A stretch of 64,000 bases of DNA from Nautilus pompilius (lineage: Eukaryota > Mollusca > Cephalopoda > Nautilida > Nautilidae). Shown here piece by piece: positions 60,109 through 64,000 of the stretch; the stretch's first letter is position 1; every line of letters begins with the position of its first letter. Location: NCBI GenBank assembly GCA_018389105.1, contig JACATO010002186.1:3548501-3612500 (forward strand), read 5' to 3'. The position numbers and the translations under genes were made by a program. Below the pieces are notes generated by a model. That model did not search any database. It was not told the DNA's origin and saw only the letters and a program-made list of their open reading frames with translations.

Positions 60109-63100
60109 ATCCTAACTGTTTGAGAGATTGCATCTTTAAATGGTGAATCTAAGTGAAGTGGTTTTTTTTAAAAAGTGTTACAATATACTGAAATTAGGTC
60201 CTATTATTTATATATAAAAGATAACACTGAATTAACTTAGAAATTAGAGTTCCCTCCCTTTAATCATAGTGTGTTATAAGTTTAACAAGAAATCACCCCC
60301 ACACAAAAGATCACAGTGGGCTGGCTGGATGAGTCTTAATGAGTAAATGATTGTGGGATATTCTAGAGAGAGAGAGAGAGACTTAGTCTAAAAGCAGAAC
60401 CACTGTTAAATAGGACATGGATGATAGTAAGCAATTTCAGTTGTGTACAATTAAGTGAATGTGTTGGATCTATTGTTGATCGACTATCTCAGTCAGAACC
60501 TACTTTCTCTGATTGGCTGCTGGAGTTCACCTTCTGTTCTAATTGCCTGTCTTGGGAGGAGCAAGTTGGTGTAGCATTGAAGCCCACACAGGTAGTAGTG
60601 GGTGTACTGCTGTTTTAATGGAATGCATCCAGCCTCCAGTTTCTACCACAATTGGATTTATCTTTACCCACAGATCTATGTCACTCAAGTAAGATTTTAC
60701 TTTATAGTTGACACAGATAGCCTTATTAATTTATAACAGTTTAATAATAAATGTTTGAGACCTGTTGGCAGATACCAGGCATAATATATTCACATTAATG
60801 AATTCTTTTTATTCAAAAAGTTGTATTCCATTATATATTTAATTCTTTTTTACATTATTTCACAACATAAACAACTTTTTTTTAAAAAAAAAATCTGTTT
60901 TATTTTCTGGTTTCTATATAAGAATAAGTCTCAGGAAATTTAAGTACTTTTATTTTAGATTTCCTTGTGCTCTTTTTTTTTTTAAAGCAAAATGTTTATC
61001 TATGTCATCTATAACTATTTATTGATTTAATTTCTGTACATTGAGCATCCTATAGAAACTTTCGTTATCTTAAAGAGAGAGAGAATACTGATTGTTTCAA
61101 TACATGGTATAAAATTTGTTTAGGTATGATGTCCACTCACACTGTAAAAACTGCTGGTCCCACCAGGACGACCCCCCCCTCCCCTGTCTACTGATTGTGT
61201 TGTTTCTGGCTTAAAATATTTTCTTAAGCCAGTCTAAATGCAGGAAAACAGCTTTCTTAATGCTGATTTTATAGTGTAAGTTTTTTAAAATTGTTTTAAA
61301 TCATTTAAGTGATCTGTAACATGGAACTAATTAACTAAGTGAAATGTTTTAAACCAAAAGAAAACAAATTACAAATTTTGGAGTTTTGTTTACTTTTCTT
61401 TTTAGTTTTATTTTGTGTGTGTGTGGTATTCTAGGATTGAACATTATATCATAGATTAAAGAAATGTACTCTGGTTTAATCAAGCAAACACCAGAGCATT
61501 ATGCGGGTATGCAGGTAAAAGAAAAAAAAGGGGGGGGTTAGAAAATCTATTTAGCCCGTTTTCCTCACTCTTACACCACACTGCATGCAGGTAGGTTCCT
61601 TAGTTCAGTATTCCTGCCGCTACCGCCTTCCAGTTGATGCTGTCTGGCAACAATGGAAATTGTCATATCCAGCATCAGTGATTTATTTGCTGCACTGTCA
61701 GTATGTAGAAAAATAAACTTAGTGCTGTGCAGAGTAAAAAGAAAACTAGTTTACATGTAGACATTTGTTTCATAAAATCATTATTTAGTCAAGTTGTGTA
61801 TGGCTAATAGTTGTGGTATTATTCTTATTTAGTGGAATTCATTATTTCAAATGTTCTTTATTCCCATTATAGATTTGATGTCAGAATGTTAATTGCCCAT
61901 AGTACCTTTGAGGTTGTGCTGGGCATTGATTACTTATCTAACCAAGTGTCAGTCCAGGAAAATCGCTTTATCCAGGAGAGGATTTTCCGCTCTCTACCTT
62001 ACTTTTAAATCACCTGCTTATTAGAATATTATTTCTGAGACTGTCAGTTTTCCTAAACATTTACTATAAATTCTGGGCATTACCCAATGAAACTGAAAAT
62101 GCGGTTCACCCATTTAAAATAAATAGGGGGGGTCTATTTCAGATTAGGTAGTTTAGTTATATATGGAATGACAGAAAATAGTATTTAAAAGAGGAAAAAA
62201 AAGTTCTGGAAATGTTGCAGACGGTACTAGTAATAAGCTTCACAGCCGATGGAGGTAACTTTCTGTATTAGAACAACCCTATGAGTAGAAACTAGCTAGC
62301 ATTGTCAAAAGATTTTCAGTTTTATAGTTTATTTTTCTTGGTTAGTAGATGCAATACAGCAGAATAAATAGAACGATTAAGAGGCTATAGCAACTAATGA
62401 TTGAAGAAATATGCTGACCTGTTAGAAAATTCAAAAATGAAGTAATTGAAAAATTCTAAGTGCAACTTAACAGTACAGAAGAAAACTTTACTAGCAGCAG
62501 ATTAGTTAACGTCATTATTTTCATAAGCACAAAACCCCCCCTTTTTAAAAAAAAGTTTATCGTATGAACTCTTGTAAGCTGATAATCCCCCCCTCTTCCC
62601 CCCTTTTTGTTGGTGTTTATAATAGTTTCTTTGTGTCCTTGTCTTAATCAGTTTGAATTTTCAAGTCAGAGACTTAGAACCATATTGATATTGGATAAAG
62701 CATGGGCTGGAGATTGTTGTAGGGATTGGGTTAAATGATATGGTAATTGTTATGTAATGTGTGCAGAAGCACTTTCTGGGTACACAGTATCAGTGAGCAA
62801 GCTAAAAGTGCCAAATGACTGATAGCAGGCAGGTTTTAGATTCTACTTGTCAGAAAATGTCGCAGCAGCTGAATGTCTAGGCCAGGCTCACCTATGTTTG
62901 AATGAAAGATTATGTAAATTTAAACTGGAAAAAAAAAAGATAGAAATGATATTTGATGAACCCATCTGGTGAAAGCTAACAGGGTTTGTCATGAAGAAAA
63001 CACTTGGTCATTCATAAATTTACTGTTCTGCATGCTTCTAGAACACATTAAAACTTAATTCTATTATTTTAATTAGCTTTTTTCTTTTTTGCCGATATGC

Positions 63101-64000
63101 TTGGAATTTTGAGAATAATACCATGAAAACAAAGTTACTTTGTGCTATTATTTATAAAGTATATATGTTTGTGCATGGATCAGTCTAGGTCTGCAGTACG
63201 CAGAGGCATGCGTCAAATGGGTGTCAGAATGAAATAACGGTTATTTCCAGAACAGAGAAACTTACAATTTTCATAAAGCTTTTGTCAATCCTTAGGCCCA
63301 TTGACCACTCTATGATGCTTATAAAGGAGATTGTTTCTGAGTAGGGTTGTTTGTTTGTTTTCTTCTGATGTAGTAATAATAAAATTAAAATTAAAGCTAC
63401 TTATCATAACAAAGTATGTTAGCAAATATGAAGGAAAAGGTTGTAGTTGTGATTAGTTAGTTTAATAATTTATGGAAAAAACGGGGAACAAAGATTGACC
63501 TGGCAATTATGCTGTTAATTTTTTTTATTGAATCTGCTTTAGAAAATTTTCAAACTTTTGTAAATAAATGAACTGTTTTTCATGAATTAAATATTTTGAA
63601 AAGTAATGAGTTATAAATTTTATTTTCTGTGTTACTGCACTAAACAGTAGTATTCTGAAATAATGGCTTTACCACTTTATTTACAAAGGAAAATATACAC
63701 AGTAAAGGAAAAGCTAATGTACAGAAGTGTTTGCTAAATCTTACTAGTGTTATTAAGCCTAAATTAAGCACTGTTTTCATGTTTTTGATGTGGAAGATTT
63801 CCATTGTTCTTTTCCAAAGCAGATTCATTGAGAGACTTTTAGCCCCATCTTCAACTGTTAAGAAAAGAGGTGCTAAATACACAAGTTAATTCTAGGAGCA
63901 GCATCCAAACATTTAAATTCCTTAGTTTCTGAAGAAGCTGTACTCTTAGATGTAAACCAGGTTTCTAATGTTTGCCATTGTGTGTGTTGTTTTTTTAATT

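Larger units (their letters stand above)
51807..64000 (+). other. downstream intronic sequence, E-protein gene continues beyond the window
   Basis: No AD2, bHLH or stop codon of the E protein is found, so the gene runs off the right edge. Named contents are a complex block (52600-53060), a GT/CA-rich stretch (54296-54370), a transposon-type ORF relic (about 56315-56938), a hAT-like MITE (57947-58408), the second copy of the 2475 repeat (58409-58780) and a candidate small exon (58963-58996). 54880-55660 resembles old transposon debris without an identifiable motif. From 59000 to 64000 I see AT-rich intron with short simple repeats (CA at about 60090-60108, GA near 60365 and 61075) and no supportable gene. 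Confidence 0.75.

Noticed and set aside
63640-63882. An 80-codon minus-strand open frame at the right edge
   Set aside because: No motif, no splice context and AT-rich composition. I cannot support a gene.
1-64000. CRISPR arrays, operons, ribosome binding sites, tRNA or rRNA genes
   Set aside because: None seen. The window is eukaryotic intron; repeats are microsatellites or transposon-derived, and no box A/box B or cloverleaf pattern was recognised.

Overview
The window is eukaryotic, animal-type, AT-rich DNA from a single large gene. The coding signal is a chain of short GT-AG exons on the + strand. They encode the N-terminus of a class I bHLH 'E protein' (the family of vertebrate TCF3/E2A, TCF4 and TCF12/HEB and fly Daughterless). 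Five exons join without a phase conflict: 1352-1430 (coding from 1380), 21350-21434, 43950-44008, 45288-45369 and 51742-51806. Together they give 114 residues spread over about 50 kb. The first two encode the AD1 activation domain (TDKELSDLLDFSA, then MFSPPVSNQG), split at the LDFSA/MFSPP junction. A sixth, 34-nt exon at 58963-58996 is in phase and plausible but unproven. The bHLH domain must lie beyond position 64000. The low gene density, long introns, Tc1/mariner, piggyBac and hAT relics and an RNase H-bearing non-LTR retrotransposon fit an invertebrate. My best guess is a lophotrochozoan such as a mollusc, but the sequence does not prove this.

Layout. 1-1351: upstream sequence or 5' intron, with one possible untranslated leader exon (441-539). 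1431-21349: intron 1, about 19.9 kb, with a dispersed repeat (about 2475-2970), a dead mariner (about 11390-13754) that carries a nested retrotransposon fragment (11924-13146), and a perfect hairpin (18249-18285). 21435-43949: intron 2, about 22.5 kb, with two complex blocks that share an exact 19-bp TAAT-rich word, an E-box cluster with a hairpin (22989-23282), a broken Tc1-like element (28158 to about 29395), a piggyBac relic (about 33955-34232), small dispersed repeats and several microsatellites. 44009-45287 and 45370-51741: introns 3 and 4. 51807-64000: the next intron or introns, with a frameshifted transposon-type ORF (about 56315-56938), a hAT-like MITE (57947-58408) inserted at the edge of the second copy of the 2475-2970 repeat, and the candidate sixth exon.

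How it fits together. The E-protein exons are the only functional coding sequence I can support. All transposon ORFs are broken. Most short open frames in the window are chance frames in AT-rich intron. The intronic complex blocks may be regulatory, and E-boxes inside an E-protein gene raise the possibility of autoregulation, but that is inference. I see no evidence for a wholly new biological system. The most informative observations are the filled/empty site pair for the MITE, the retrotransposon fragment with both ends missing but perfect flanking repeats, and the shared 19-bp word in intron 2.
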